This document shows, piece after piece, positions 48,398 through 57,229 of a stretch of DNA of 64,000 nucleotides. A program made the translations under genes and the position numbers. The DNA is from Hoeflea sp. (GTDB taxonomy: Bacteria > Pseudomonadota > Alphaproteobacteria > Rhizobiales > Rhizobiaceae). The stretch's first letter is position 1. The number at the start of each line of letters is the position of its first letter. The stretch is taken from NCBI GenBank assembly GCA_019084245.1, contig JAHRFE010000028.1, forward strand, positions 186,001 to 250,000, in the 5' to 3' direction. The notes below the pieces were generated by a model. The model was not told the DNA's origin. It worked only from the letters and a program-made list of their open reading frames with translations, and searched no databases.

Positions 48398-48793
48398 ATG
48401 GCCAAGGCCATTCACAGCATGATCCGCGTGCTCGACGAGGCACGCTCGGTCGAATTCTATCAAAAAGCCTTCGGCCTGAAGATCGCCGACAGGCTCGATT
48501 TCGACAGCTTCACCCTGATTTATCTCTCCAATGGGGAAACAGGATTCGAGCTGGAGCTGACAGTCAACAAAGACCGCACCACCGCTTACGATCTGGGTGA
48601 CGGCTATGGGCACCTGGCGTTTTCAGTCGAAGACGTCAACAGCGAACACGCGCGCCTGACGGCGCTCGGCCTCGAGCCTCGCAAGCTCGTTGACTTCGCG
48701 CCCGCCGGCACAGTGATCGCCCGCTTCTTTTTCATAGCCGATCCGGATGGATACCAGATCGAGGTGCTCCAGCGCGCCGGCCGATATCTGTAG
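48398..48793 (+). CDS. VOC-family protein, lactoylglutathione lyase-like
   Basis: 131 residues, a pair of beta-alpha-beta-beta-beta modules of the glyoxalase/VOC fold. Metal ligands match glyoxalase I positions: His in IHSMIRVLD, Glu in GFELELT, His in YGHLAFSV and Glu in GYQIEVLQ. Glyoxalase I converts the methylglyoxal-glutathione adduct to lactoylglutathione; other VOC activities are possible. Confidence 0.85.
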   Translation: MAKAIHSMIRVLDEARSVEFYQKAFGLKIADRLDFDSFTLIYLSNGETGFELELTVNKDRTTAYDLGDGYGHLAFSVEDVNSEHARLTALGLEPRKLVDFAPAGTVIARFFFIADPDGYQIEVLQRAGRYL

Positions 48794-48867
48794 CTGCGGC
48801 ATGGCCGGACCGGGAAGGAAGGAGCCCGGCCTGACCATGTCAGACTATCACCAAGGGAGGAAAAATC

Positions 48868-49392
48868 ATGACAGTTCAAACCATGCGGCAAGGGATGACG
48901 CGCCGCCAGCTGTTGTCGCGAACGGTCGCGACCGGAGCGACATTTGTCATCGGTTCCGGTTTCATCGCCGGGCTCGATGCGGCCTGGGCGATGGAAACCA
49001 CAGCGCTCAAGCCGGAATCGATGGCGACGCTGATCCAGATGGCGCGCGATATCTATCCACACGACCATGTCGCCGACGAATTCTACGCCATTGCGGTGAA
49101 GGGTTACGACACGGCCGAGGCTGCGCCGGACATCGAGGCCGGCATCGCGGCCCTGGACGCGGCGGCGCGCGGCAAGGGGCACGCCTCCTATCTCGACACG
49201 GGCTGGGAGCGGGACCGCGCGGACATCCTTCGCGCCATGGAGGACAGCGCCTTTTTCCAGCGCATACGCGGCGGCCTGGTGACAGGCCTCTACAATCAGA
49301 AAGCCGTCTGGCCGCTGTTTGGCTATGAGGGCGAGAGTTACAGCCAGGGCGGCTACATCGACCGCGGCTTTGACGACATCAATTGGCTCTGA
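48868..49392 (+). CDS. Tat-exported gluconate 2-dehydrogenase subunit 3-like protein
   Basis: 174 residues. Twin-arginine signal MTRRQLLSRTVATGATFVIGSGF (an upstream ATG also in frame), then a short helical domain of the gluconate 2-dehydrogenase subunit 3 family (SMATLIQMARDIYPHDHVADEFYAIAVKGYD). It ends 16 bp before the GMC oxidoreductase. The small subunit carries the large one, which has no signal peptide of its own, out through the Tat system. Confidence 0.87.
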   Translation: MTVQTMRQGMTRRQLLSRTVATGATFVIGSGFIAGLDAAWAMETTALKPESMATLIQMARDIYPHDHVADEFYAIAVKGYDTAEAAPDIEAGIAALDAAARGKGHASYLDTGWERDRADILRAMEDSAFFQRIRGGLVTGLYNQKAVWPLFGYEGESYSQGGYIDRGFDDINWL

Positions 49393-49408
49393 GGGGGAGG
49401 CGTGGGAC

Positions 49409-50980
49409 ATGGTTGCAAAATTTGAGCTGAACGACGATTCGGTCGTCGTGATCATCGGCACCGGGGCCGGCGGCGGCGTACTGGCCAACGAACTGGCCCA
49501 GAAGGGCATCAAGGTGGTCGCTCTCGAGGCCGGCGGGCGGTATCTGCCGGAGGACTACATCAATGACGAATGGGACAGTTTCGGCCAGCTGGCCTGGCTC
49601 GACGCCCGGTCGACCTCCGGCGACTGGCGGGTCGCCAGGGACTTCTCCGGACTGCCCGCCTGGATCGTCAAGGCGGTGGGCGGAACCACGACCCATTGGG
49701 CCGGCGCGTCGTTGCGCTTCCAGACCCATGAGTTCAAGGCCAAGACGACCTATAGCGAAGTTCAGGGCGCCAATCTGCTCGACTGGCCCATCGACCTGAC
49801 GGAAATGGAACCCTGGTACGAAAAGGCAGAGACGAAGCTCGGCGTCACCCGCACCGGCGACCGCACCGGCCTGCCCGGCAACACCAACTTCAAGGTGTTC
49901 GAAGCAGGAGCCAAGGCATTGGGCTACAAGGACGTCCATACCGGCCGCATGGCGATCAACTCCGCCGAATACGACGACCGCATGGCCTGCCAGCAGACCG
50001 GGTTCTGCTTCCAGGGCTGCAAGTGGGGCGCCAAATGGTCGGCGGCCTATACCGACATCCCGCGCGGCGAAGCCACGGGCAACCTGGAAGTCCGCGAGCG
50101 CGCCCATGTGCTCAAGATCGAGCATGACGACAGCGGCAAGGTGACGGGCGTGCTCTACGCCGACAAGGATGGCAATCAGCATCTGCAAAAGGCGCGGATC
50201 GTCTGCGTTGTAGGCAACTCGATCGAAAGCCCACGGCTGCTGCTCAATTCCGCCTCCGCCATGTTCCCGGACGGGCTTGCCAACTCGTCGGGACAGGTCG
50301 GCCGCAATTACATGCGGCACATGACCGGTTCGGTCTATGCGGTGTTTGACAAGCCGGTCAGGATGTGGCGCGGCACGACCATGGCGGGGATCATACAGGA
50401 CGAAGCCCGCCATGATCCTTCACGCGGTTTTGTCGGCGGGTACGAGCTGGAAACGCTGGCGCTGGGCCTGCCGTTCATGGCCGCCTTCCTCGATCCGGGC
50501 GGATGGGGCCGGGAGTTCACGACAGCGCTTGATTCCTACGAGAACATGGCCGGGTTGTGGATTGTCGGCGAGGACATGCCGCAGGAATCCAACCGGATCA
50601 CGCTCAACCCTGACCTGAAGGACCAGTATGGCCTGCCTGCGCCGAATGTTCATTTCGATGATCATCCCAACGACACGGCGATGCGGGCGCATGCCTACAA
50701 GCAGGGCATGGCGGTCTATGACGCTGTCGGGGCAACGCGGACATTCCCGACGCCGCCCTACCCCTCAACCCACAATCTGGGGACCAACCGGATGTCTGAA
50801 AACGCGCGCGATGGCGTCGTCAACAAATGGGGCCAGACCCATGACATCGCCAATCTGTTCGTCTCGGACGGATCGCAGTTCACCACCGGGGCGGCGGAGA
50901 ACCCGACGCTGACAATCGTCGCGCTGGCAATCCGCCAGGCCGATCACATCGCCAGGGAAATGGGCGCAGGCAACATCTGA
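49409..50980 (+). CDS. GMC-family FAD oxidoreductase (large subunit)
   Basis: 523 residues from ATG 49409 (GGGGGAGG upstream). FAD motif VVIIGTGAGGGVLANELAQKG, VGGTTTHWAGASLRF, C-terminal GMC_oxred_C with STHNLGTNRM and NLFVSDGSQF. Related to large subunits of gluconate, 2-ketogluconate, sorbitol or fructose dehydrogenases. No cytochrome c subunit is encoded next to it, so the electron acceptor is not clear. Sugar or sugar-alcohol oxidation in the periplasm is the most likely role. Confidence 0.9.
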   Translation: MVAKFELNDDSVVVIIGTGAGGGVLANELAQKGIKVVALEAGGRYLPEDYINDEWDSFGQLAWLDARSTSGDWRVARDFSGLPAWIVKAVGGTTTHWAGASLRFQTHEFKAKTTYSEVQGANLLDWPIDLTEMEPWYEKAETKLGVTRTGDRTGLPGNTNFKVFEAGAKALGYKDVHTGRMAINSAEYDDRMACQQTGFCFQGCKWGAKWSAAYTDIPRGEATGNLEVRERAHVLKIEHDDSGKVTGVLYADKDGNQHLQKARIVCVVGNSIESPRLLLNSASAMFPDGLANSSGQVGRNYMRHMTGSVYAVFDKPVRMWRGTTMAGIIQDEARHDPSRGFVGGYELETLALGLPFMAAFLDPGGWGREFTTALDSYENMAGLWIVGEDMPQESNRITLNPDLKDQYGLPAPNVHFDDHPNDTAMRAHAYKQGMAVYDAVGATRTFPTPPYPSTHNLGTNRMSENARDGVVNKWGQTHDIANLFVSDGSQFTTGAAENPTLTIVALAIRQADHIAREMGAGNI

Positions 50981-51002
50981 CGCTTTCAGTCCAGCTTCAG
51001 TC

Positions 51003-51026
51003 AACGGCGCCTTTCGGGGCGCCGTT
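51003..51026. terminator. Shared hairpin between the GMC and UxaA-family genes
   Basis: AACGGCGCC - TTTCGG - GGCGCCGTT, a perfect 9-bp stem in the 82-bp gap between two convergent genes. There is no T run on either strand, so it is a moderate call. Confidence 0.55.
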
Positions 51027-51062
51027 GTGGCATGACGAGCCGATGACAGAGCCGTGCGATGC

Positions 51063-52589
51063 TCACATCACCGCGCCCATCTGCCAGGGCACGAATTCGG
51101 CGCCGCCGAAGCCGAGTTGCTCGCTCTTGGTTTCCTCGCCTGAAGCCACGCGCAAAAACAGCTCGAAGATCTCGCGGCCCTTGGCCTCGAGGCTGACGCC
51201 TTCGCTGACGATGTCGCCGCAATTGATGTCCATGTCCTCGGACATGCGGCCATACATTTCCGAATTGGTGGCGAGCTTGATGCAGGGGGTCGGCTTGTAG
51301 CCCGACACCGAGCCGCGGCCGGTGGTAAACGCGACCAGATTGGCGCCCGAGGCGATCTGCCCGGTCACCGAACAGGGATCGTAGCCGGGTGAGTCCATGA
51401 ACACGAAGCCACGCTCGGTCACCGGTTCGGCGAATTTGTAGACCTGGGTCAGCGGCGCCGAGCCGCCCTTGGCTACCGCGCCCAGCGATTTTTCAAGGAT
51501 GGTGGTCAGGCCGCCCTTCTTGTTGCCGGGCGAGGGATTGTTGTCCATCTCGCCGCCGTTGCGGGCCGTGTAATCCTCCCACCAGCGGATGCGCTCGACG
51601 ATCTTGGCGCCGACCTCGGGTGTCACCGCGCGGCGGGTCAGAAGATGCTCGGCGCCATAGATCTCCGAGGTTTCCGACAGGATTGTGGTGCCGCCATGGG
51701 CGACCAGCAGATCGGAAGCGACCCCCAATGCCGGATTGGCGGTGATGCCCGAATAGCCATCCGAGCCGCCGCATTGCATGCCGATCATCAGATGTTCGAG
51801 ACCGGCCGGCGCACGGCTGATCGCATTGGCCTTTGCTGCCATTTCCTTGAGGTGCTCGATGCCGCGCTCGATGGTCTTGCGGGTGCCGCCCGATTGCTGA
51901 ATGGTCATGTAGCGGATGTTGCCGTCGGCGCGCATCCGGCCGCGGCCGACCAGATCGGGCACCTGCATGACCTCGCAGCCCAGCCCCAGAAGCAGGATGC
52001 CGGCGAAATTCGGGTTGCGGGCGTAGCCCTGCAAGGTGCGGAACAGGGTGTCGTAGCCCTCGTCGCTGCCCGACATGCCGCAGCCGGTGCCGTGGACGAT
52101 CGGCACGACGCCATCAACGTTTTCGAACTGGTCAAGCCAGCCCTGTTTCTCCGCCGCCTCGGCCATGAAGCGCGCGACCGATCCGGAGCAGTTCACCGAA
52201 GTCAGGATGCCCAAATAATTGCGGGTGCCGACAGACCCGTCGGCGCGGTGATAGCCCATGAAATGCCGCGTCTCCGACGGGGCGGGAAGCGGCCGGACCT
52301 CGGTCGAAAAGTCCTGCGCCTCGGCGTGGCCGCCCATGCCGAGATTGTGCACATGGACATGCTCGCCTGGCGCAATCGAGCGGGTCGCCACGCCGATGGT
52401 CTGGCCGTAGCGGAGCACCTTGTCCCCCTCGGCGATCGGGTGCGTGGCGATCTTGTGGCCGCGCGCCACGGCTTCCTTCAGCGGACCGTCAAGCCCGGGC
52501 ACCACCGCGCCAGCAGACAGGTCCATGAGGGCAATGATCACATTGTCCTGGGGGTTGAGGCGGATTGTCTGGGCAAGGTCGCGGGTCAT
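51063..52589 (-). CDS. UxaA-family sugar-acid dehydratase (altronate/galactarate dehydratase type)
   Basis: 508 residues, the fused form: N-terminal SAF domain (~residues 10-95, with GEHVHVHNLGMGG) and the C-terminal catalytic domain (GYHRADGSVGTRNYLGILTSVNCS, GTGCGMSG, GMQCGGSDGYSGITANPALG). It removes water from a hexonate or similar acid to give a 2-keto-3-deoxy product. It is divergent from a GntR regulator; the aldo/keto reductase and FucU nearby suggest an aldonic acid made from fucose or a similar sugar. Altronate or galactarate remain open. Confidence 0.88.
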   Translation of the reverse strand: MTRDLAQTIRLNPQDNVIIALMDLSAGAVVPGLDGPLKEAVARGHKIATHPIAEGDKVLRYGQTIGVATRSIAPGEHVHVHNLGMGGHAEAQDFSTEVRPLPAPSETRHFMGYHRADGSVGTRNYLGILTSVNCSGSVARFMAEAAEKQGWLDQFENVDGVVPIVHGTGCGMSGSDEGYDTLFRTLQGYARNPNFAGILLLGLGCEVMQVPDLVGRGRMRADGNIRYMTIQQSGGTRKTIERGIEHLKEMAAKANAISRAPAGLEHLMIGMQCGGSDGYSGITANPALGVASDLLVAHGGTTILSETSEIYGAEHLLTRRAVTPEVGAKIVERIRWWEDYTARNGGEMDNNPSPGNKKGGLTTILEKSLGAVAKGGSAPLTQVYKFAEPVTERGFVFMDSPGYDPCSVTGQIASGANLVAFTTGRGSVSGYKPTPCIKLATNSEMYGRMSEDMDINCGDIVSEGVSLEAKGREIFELFLRVASGEETKSEQLGFGGAEFVPWQMGAVM

Positions 52590-52633
52590 GGATCGGTCCG
52601 TTTATTGATGCCTGAAGCGCAAGCCGGCAATGG

Positions 52634-52667
52634 TTGACAGGCAGGAAGTTCCAACTAACATGTTAGT
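52634..52667 (+). promoter_or_regulatory. Promoter and operator of the GntR regulator gene
   Basis: TTGACA (52634-52639), 16-bp spacer, TAACAT (52656-52661). A perfect 14-bp palindrome ACTAACATGTTAGT (52654-52667) covers the -10 box and ends directly at the ATG (52668). It is very likely the GntR operator; it also lies 65 bp upstream of the divergent dehydratase ATG. Confidence 0.72.
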
Positions 52668-53399
52668 ATGCCAGCAAGCGGGGAGAGTCCACTGCCAGAC
52701 GTGCACAAATCCCCGCCCGCGCTGACGCCGCTCGATGATTATGCCGGCTCGTTGGCGCAGAAGGTCTACATGTCGCTCAAGCAGGCGATCCTGACGCTGG
52801 CGTTCCGTCCGGGCGAGCGGATGCAGAAACCCGAGATCTGCTCCGTGCTCGGCGTCTCGCGCTCTCCCGTCACCGAAGCGATGACGCGGCTCGCCAGCGA
52901 AGGCCTGGTCGACATCATTCCGCAAACCGGAACCTTCGTGACGCGGTTCTCGATGGCGGAGATCCGCGAGGGCGCCTTCCTGCGCGAAGCGCTGGAACTG
53001 GCGGCGGTCGAAAAAGTTGCCACCACGATCACCGAAGCGGAACTCATCCAGCTCAGGGACAACCTGCGCATCCAGGAGGCGCTGATGCAGGATGGCGATC
53101 TCTCCGGATTTCACCAGACGGACGCACAGATGCACGAGCTGATCCTGTCGTTTACCGGCTACCGGCGACTGGCGGCGCTGGCCGAGACATCCTGGGTCCA
53201 TGTCAACCGCGCCCGCCAGCTCAACCTTCCGCTGCCCGGACGGATGCAGGCGACGCTCGCCGAACACAAGGTGATCGTGGCGGCACTCGAGGCACGCGAC
53301 CCGAAAGCCGCGCGCGAGGCCATGCGGCGACACCTCGGCCAGTTGATCACGTTGCTCGAACCGCTGGTCGTCAAGTATCCGGAGCTGTTTGTTCACTGA
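52668..53399 (+). CDS. GntR-family regulator, FCD subfamily
   Basis: 243 residues from ATG 52668. N-terminal winged helix (RMQKPEICSVLGVSRSPVTEAMTRLASEGLVDI) and C-terminal all-helical FCD domain with metal-binding His/Asp residues (HQTDAQMHELIL, EHKVIVAALEARD). With the promoter above, the message may be leaderless; GTG 52701, 13 bases after GGGGAGAG, is the alternative start. It probably represses the dehydratase gene. Confidence 0.88.
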   Translation: MPASGESPLPDVHKSPPALTPLDDYAGSLAQKVYMSLKQAILTLAFRPGERMQKPEICSVLGVSRSPVTEAMTRLASEGLVDIIPQTGTFVTRFSMAEIREGAFLREALELAAVEKVATTITEAELIQLRDNLRIQEALMQDGDLSGFHQTDAQMHELILSFTGYRRLAALAETSWVHVNRARQLNLPLPGRMQATLAEHKVIVAALEARDPKAAREAMRRHLGQLITLLEPLVVKYPELFVH

Positions 53400-53403
53400 C
53401 CGG

Positions 53404-54432
53404 TCAGGCTAAGACCGGCGCATCCTGACGCAACAGGCCTTCAGCCTTCAATCCCGCCCAGAGCGCGGGCGGGATCGCGGCTGCCGCCGCAGCCGCATTG
53501 GATTCCATTTCGGCCACCCCCTGCCCGCCGGGGATCACCGACACGACCGAAGGATGTCCGAGCGGTAACTGGAAGGCGGCGTCGACCAAGCGGGTCCGGT
53601 GGCTTTGACAGACCGCCTCGATCCGCGCCACCCGGTCGAGGATGGCCTCCGGAGCGGGGTCGTAATTGTAATAGGCGCCCGGCTTCGGACCCGTCGCCAG
53701 AATGCCCGAATTGTAGGGGCCGCCGATGATGATGCCGATGCCCCGCGCCTCGGCCAGCGGCAGGAAGCTCTCCAGCGCCTCCTGCTCGAGCAGCGTGTAG
53801 CGGCCGGCCAGCAGAAACAGGTCGAAGTCCCCCCGCTGGGTCAGCCACTGGCAGGACTGCCATTCATTGACGCCGGCGCCAAAGGCCCGGATCACACCCT
53901 GATCGCGCAGGGACACGAGCGCCCTGTATCCACCGGCCATCAGTTCTTCGAGCCTTTCGTCGCGCGCGGCCGCGCTGCCGTGGGTGAATATGTCGAGATC
54001 GTGTGCGTAGAGAATGTCGATACTGTCGACGCCAAGCCGCTCGAACGAGGCTTCGAGCGATCGCATGACGCCGTCATAGCTGTAGTCATAGACTTCCCGG
54101 CGCGCCGGCACATCGAAGAACTTGCCCTCGCCGGTGCGCTCCTCGCCGGCTTCGCAGCGGCGCAAGAGCCGGCCGATCTTGGTGGACAGCACATAGTCGC
54201 CACGCGGCTTGCCGCGCAGGAACCTATTGAGACGGGTTTCCGCGAGCCCCAGCCCATAGAGCGGCGCGGTGTCGAAATAGCGGACGCCCAGTTCCCAGGC
54301 CCTGGTCAGGACCGCGTGGGCTTCGTCGTCGCCGATCGCCCGGTACAGATTGCCGAGCGGCGCCGTGCCGAAGCCGAGTTCAGTGAAGGTCAGCCCGCCA
54401 TTGCCGATCCGGTCCCAGTGCCTTGTTTTCAT
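53404..54432 (-). CDS. Aldo/keto reductase, L-fucose (aldose) 1-dehydrogenase-like
   Basis: 342 residues. AKR barrel with the catalytic set Asp in YFDTAPLYG (Asp, Tyr), Lys in LSTKIGRLL and His in ILYAHDLD. The fold and start TELGFGTAPLGNLYRAI match the D-threo-aldose / L-fucose dehydrogenase and pyridoxal 4-dehydrogenase group. It would oxidise an aldose at C1 to the lactone. Convergent with gntR (4-bp gap) and divergent from fucU. Confidence 0.85.
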   Translation of the reverse strand: MKTRHWDRIGNGGLTFTELGFGTAPLGNLYRAIGDDEAHAVLTRAWELGVRYFDTAPLYGLGLAETRLNRFLRGKPRGDYVLSTKIGRLLRRCEAGEERTGEGKFFDVPARREVYDYSYDGVMRSLEASFERLGVDSIDILYAHDLDIFTHGSAAARDERLEELMAGGYRALVSLRDQGVIRAFGAGVNEWQSCQWLTQRGDFDLFLLAGRYTLLEQEALESFLPLAEARGIGIIIGGPYNSGILATGPKPGAYYNYDPAPEAILDRVARIEAVCQSHRTRLVDAAFQLPLGHPSVVSVIPGGQGVAEMESNAAAAAAAIPPALWAGLKAEGLLRQDAPVLA

Positions 54433-54462
54433 CTCTGTCTCCCAGGTTCTGCTTCAGGCTAA

Positions 54463-54476
54463 TGCATGTACATGCA
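54463..54476. promoter_or_regulatory. Palindromic operator candidate between aldo/keto reductase and fucU
   Basis: TGCATGTACATGCA is a perfect 14-bp palindrome 31 bp upstream of the aldo/keto reductase ATG, in the 240-bp gap shared with the divergent fucU. It is unlike the ACTAACATGTTAGT site at gntR, so it may be bound by a different regulator. Confidence 0.5.
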
Positions 54477-54672
54477 CTATTTCCAGGCTTTAAAGCGACC
54501 TTTGGTCAAACTTGCCCACCGCCGCACACCCAAAGCCGAACGGCTCACCGGCGAATTATGGTGGGCAAGCCGGCCGATCCGGGATTTTGGCTTGAACGGC
54601 CGCATGTCCGGCGGCAGGATCGGGCAGACAGGTCGCGGCCTGTGCGGACGCAAGGCATCAGGGGAGGACGCA

Positions 54673-55140
54673 ATGCTCAAGGGACTGGATCCAAGGCTGA
54701 ACGCGGAGGTTCTCTACGCGCTTGCCGCCATGGGCCATGGCGACATGCTGATCGTGGCCGACACCAATTTTCCGGCGGATACGATAGCGCGGCAGACCGT
54801 GTCCGGAAAATTGCTGCGGATGGACAATCTGTCGGCTGCCGACACCGTCGAAGCGATCCTGTCGGTGCTGCCGCTCGACACATTCGTCGACGATTTTGCC
54901 GCCCGCATGGAGATTGTCGGCCATCCGGACGAGATTGCGCCGGTTCAGGAGGAAGTCCAGGTCGCGATCGATGCCGCGGAAGGCGGATCACGTCCAATGA
55001 TCGGCGTCGAGCGCTTTGCGTTCTATGAGCTGGCCAAGAAGGCCTATGCCGTGGTTCAGACCGGCGAGCGCCGCTTTTACGGATGTTTCATGCTGCGAAA
55101 GGGCGTCATTCCGCCACAGACCGATGCCAGCCGGCCTTGA
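54673..55140 (+). CDS. fucU: L-fucose mutarotase (RbsD/FucU family)
   Basis: 155 residues from ATG 54673 (GGGGAGGACG upstream). RbsD/FucU fold: LNAEVLYALAAMGHGDMLIVADTNFPAD holds the catalytic His (GHGD) and Asp; the C-terminal FYELAKKAYAVVQTGERRFYGCFML is the FucU variant, with Tyr residues that separate it from RbsD. It interconverts alpha and beta anomers of fucose. It starts 78 bp before the GT10 gene and could serve the catabolic or the glycan side. Confidence 0.9.
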   Translation: MLKGLDPRLNAEVLYALAAMGHGDMLIVADTNFPADTIARQTVSGKLLRMDNLSAADTVEAILSVLPLDTFVDDFAARMEIVGHPDEIAPVQEEVQVAIDAAEGGSRPMIGVERFAFYELAKKAYAVVQTGERRFYGCFMLRKGVIPPQTDASRP

Positions 55141-55217
55141 TCCCGAGCCGATCCCGAACCGGCAAGGCTGCCGCGCATCTTGAAATAATCCGCAAAACCC
55201 ATCAGGAACCTGCTGGT

Positions 55218-56168
55218 ATGGAAACACCGGGCTCGCAGCCGCGCCCGCAACACCGGCAAGCCTGGATCATGACAGACCAATCCCCCGATGACGCAGCCCC
55301 GGCGGTCGCCATTCTTCCCTATGGCATCAGACCGACGCCCTGGCTTGCGCGGATGCCGCTTGACCGGCTTTCCTGGCCGCTTGGCCAACCCGACCGTCTC
55401 AAGGGCAAGACCGTGGCCGATCTCGGGGCGAGCGATCATCTGCTGGCCTATCTCACGTCACGGCTGCTCTACACCCCGCGCCCGGGCATACGTGCCAGGG
55501 TGTCGGTGATGGTGGTCGAGCCTGAGGCGGTGCATGGCCGCAACATGGCGTGGCTCAAACTGCTGTGGCGGCGGTTCCACCGGGTCCTGAGTTCCAATGC
55601 CGGTCTTCTGGCCGCCCTTCCGAATGCCGCGTTGTTCTATTACGGCACCACCTGGGTCGCCAACTGGGACAATCTGAAGATCGAGAAGACGCGTCTGGCG
55701 TCGCTGATCGCCTCGGCCAAGAACCATTATCCGGGCCACAGGCTGCGCCACCAGGTGGTGACCCGGGTGCGGACAAACGGCGCCGATGTCGAGATCCTCG
55801 GACACGGCTATGCGCCGTTCGAGCACAAGGCCGAAGGGCTTTCGCCGTTCCGCTACTCGGTCGTCATCGAGAATGTGCGCGAGCCGGGCTATTTCACCGA
55901 GAAACTGATCGACGCGTTCCTGTGCGAAACCGTGCCGATCTACTGGGGCGCTCACGACATTGCCGAGATCTTCGACGATCGCGGCATGATCCTCGTGGAG
56001 GATCTGGCCGGCATCTCCGCCGCAATCGAAAAGATGAGTGAAGATGATTACCTGGCAAGACTTGAATTTGTCCGGCTAAACAGGGACAAGGCCAAGCGCT
56101 ACGCCAATCAGGAAAAGGCGGCCGCCCATATCATCCTGCGGCAGGACGCCGGAAGCAGAAAGACCTAG
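55218..56168 (+). CDS. Glycosyltransferase family 10 (fucosyltransferase) protein
   Basis: 316 residues from ATG 55218 (AGGAAC 9 bases upstream; ATG 55269 is the other candidate). The C-terminal GT10 signature [22 protein letters not shown] then ETVPIYWGA is clear, the region that binds GDP-fucose in alpha-1,3/1,4-fucosyltransferases. The N-terminal acceptor domain is poorly conserved, as is usual. It is 2 bp upstream of gmd, so donor synthesis and transfer are in one transcript. Confidence 0.82.
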   Translation: METPGSQPRPQHRQAWIMTDQSPDDAAPAVAILPYGIRPTPWLARMPLDRLSWPLGQPDRLKGKTVADLGASDHLLAYLTSRLLYTPRPGIRARVSVMVVEPEAVHGRNMAWLKLLWRRFHRVLSSNAGLLAALPNAALFYYGTTWVANWDNLKIEKTRLASLIASAKNHYPGHRLRHQVVTRVRTNGADVEILGHGYAPFEHKAEGLSPFRYSVVIENVREPGYFTEKLIDAFLCETVPIYWGAHDIAEIFDDRGMILVEDLAGISAAIEKMSEDDYLARLEFVRLNRDKAKRYANQEKAAAHIILRQDAGSRKT

Positions 56169-56170
56169 TC

Positions 56171-57229
56171 ATGACTGAGGATAATTCACCCAAAAAAGCC
56201 CTGATCACCGGCGTGACCGGACAGGATGGCGCCTACCTGTCCGAGTTCCTGCTCAAGAAGGGCTATGAGGTGCACGGCGTCAAGCGGCGGACATCGCTGT
56301 TCAACACCGCGCGCATCGATCATCTGGTGGAGGGCGAGCCCGGCCAGTCCGGCCGGTTCGTGCTGCACCATGGCGACATGACCGATTCCTCCTCGCTCAC
56401 CCATATCCTGCAGCAGACCAAGCCCGACGAGGTCTACAATCTCGCCGCCCAGAGCCATGTCGCGGTGAGCTTCGAGGAGCCGGAATACACCGCCAATTCC
56501 GATGCGCTCGGCACGCTGCGGCTGCTCGAAGCCATTCGCATCCTGGGGCTCAAGGACAAGAGCCGGTTCTACCAGGCCTCGACCTCGGAGCTTTACGGGC
56601 TGGTGCAGGAAACGCCGCAGACCGAGCGCACGCCATTCTACCCGCGCTCGCCCTATGGAGTGGCCAAGCTCTATGCCTACTGGATCACCATCAACTACCG
56701 CGAGGCCTACGGGCTCTATGCCTGCAACGGCATCCTGTTCAACCACGAGAGCCCGTTGCGCGGCGAGACCTTCGTCACCCGCAAGATCACCCGGGCGCTG
56801 GCGCGGATCAAGCTCGGCCAGCAGGACGTGCTCAAGCTCGGCAATCTCGACGCGTTGCGCGACTGGGGTCACGCGCGTGACTATGTCGAGATGCAGTGGC
56901 TGATGCTGCAGCAGGAGGAACCCGACGATTTCGTCATCGCCACCGGCGTGCAATATTCGGTGCGCGATTTCGTGCTGGCGGCGGCGGCGGCGCTCGACAT
57001 GACCATCCATTTCGAAGGCCACGGCGTCGACGAAGTCGGCCGCGATCCATCCGGCAAGGTGATCGTCTCGGTCGATCCGCGCTATTTCCGCCCGACCGAG
57101 GTCGAAACGCTGCTGGGCGACGCGTCCAAGGCCAAGCAGAAACTCGGCTGGACGCCGCAGACCTCGTTTGCGGACCTCGTCGCCGAGATGGCCGAAGCCG
57201 ACCTCAAGGAGGCCGAGCGCCATGGCTGA
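56171..57229 (+). CDS. gmd: GDP-mannose 4,6-dehydratase
   Basis: 352 residues. Extended [30 protein letters not shown] for the cofactor, catalytic STSELYG and [10 protein letters not shown] (Tyr-x-x-x-Lys), and [19 protein letters not shown] as the GDP-mannose signature. First step of GDP-L-fucose (or GDP-D-rhamnose) synthesis. Overlaps fcl by 8 bases. Confidence 0.97.
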   Translation: MTEDNSPKKALITGVTGQDGAYLSEFLLKKGYEVHGVKRRTSLFNTARIDHLVEGEPGQSGRFVLHHGDMTDSSSLTHILQQTKPDEVYNLAAQSHVAVSFEEPEYTANSDALGTLRLLEAIRILGLKDKSRFYQASTSELYGLVQETPQTERTPFYPRSPYGVAKLYAYWITINYREAYGLYACNGILFNHESPLRGETFVTRKITRALARIKLGQQDVLKLGNLDALRDWGHARDYVEMQWLMLQQEEPDDFVIATGVQYSVRDFVLAAAAALDMTIHFEGHGVDEVGRDPSGKVIVSVDPRYFRPTEVETLLGDASKAKQKLGWTPQTSFADLVAEMAEADLKEAERHG

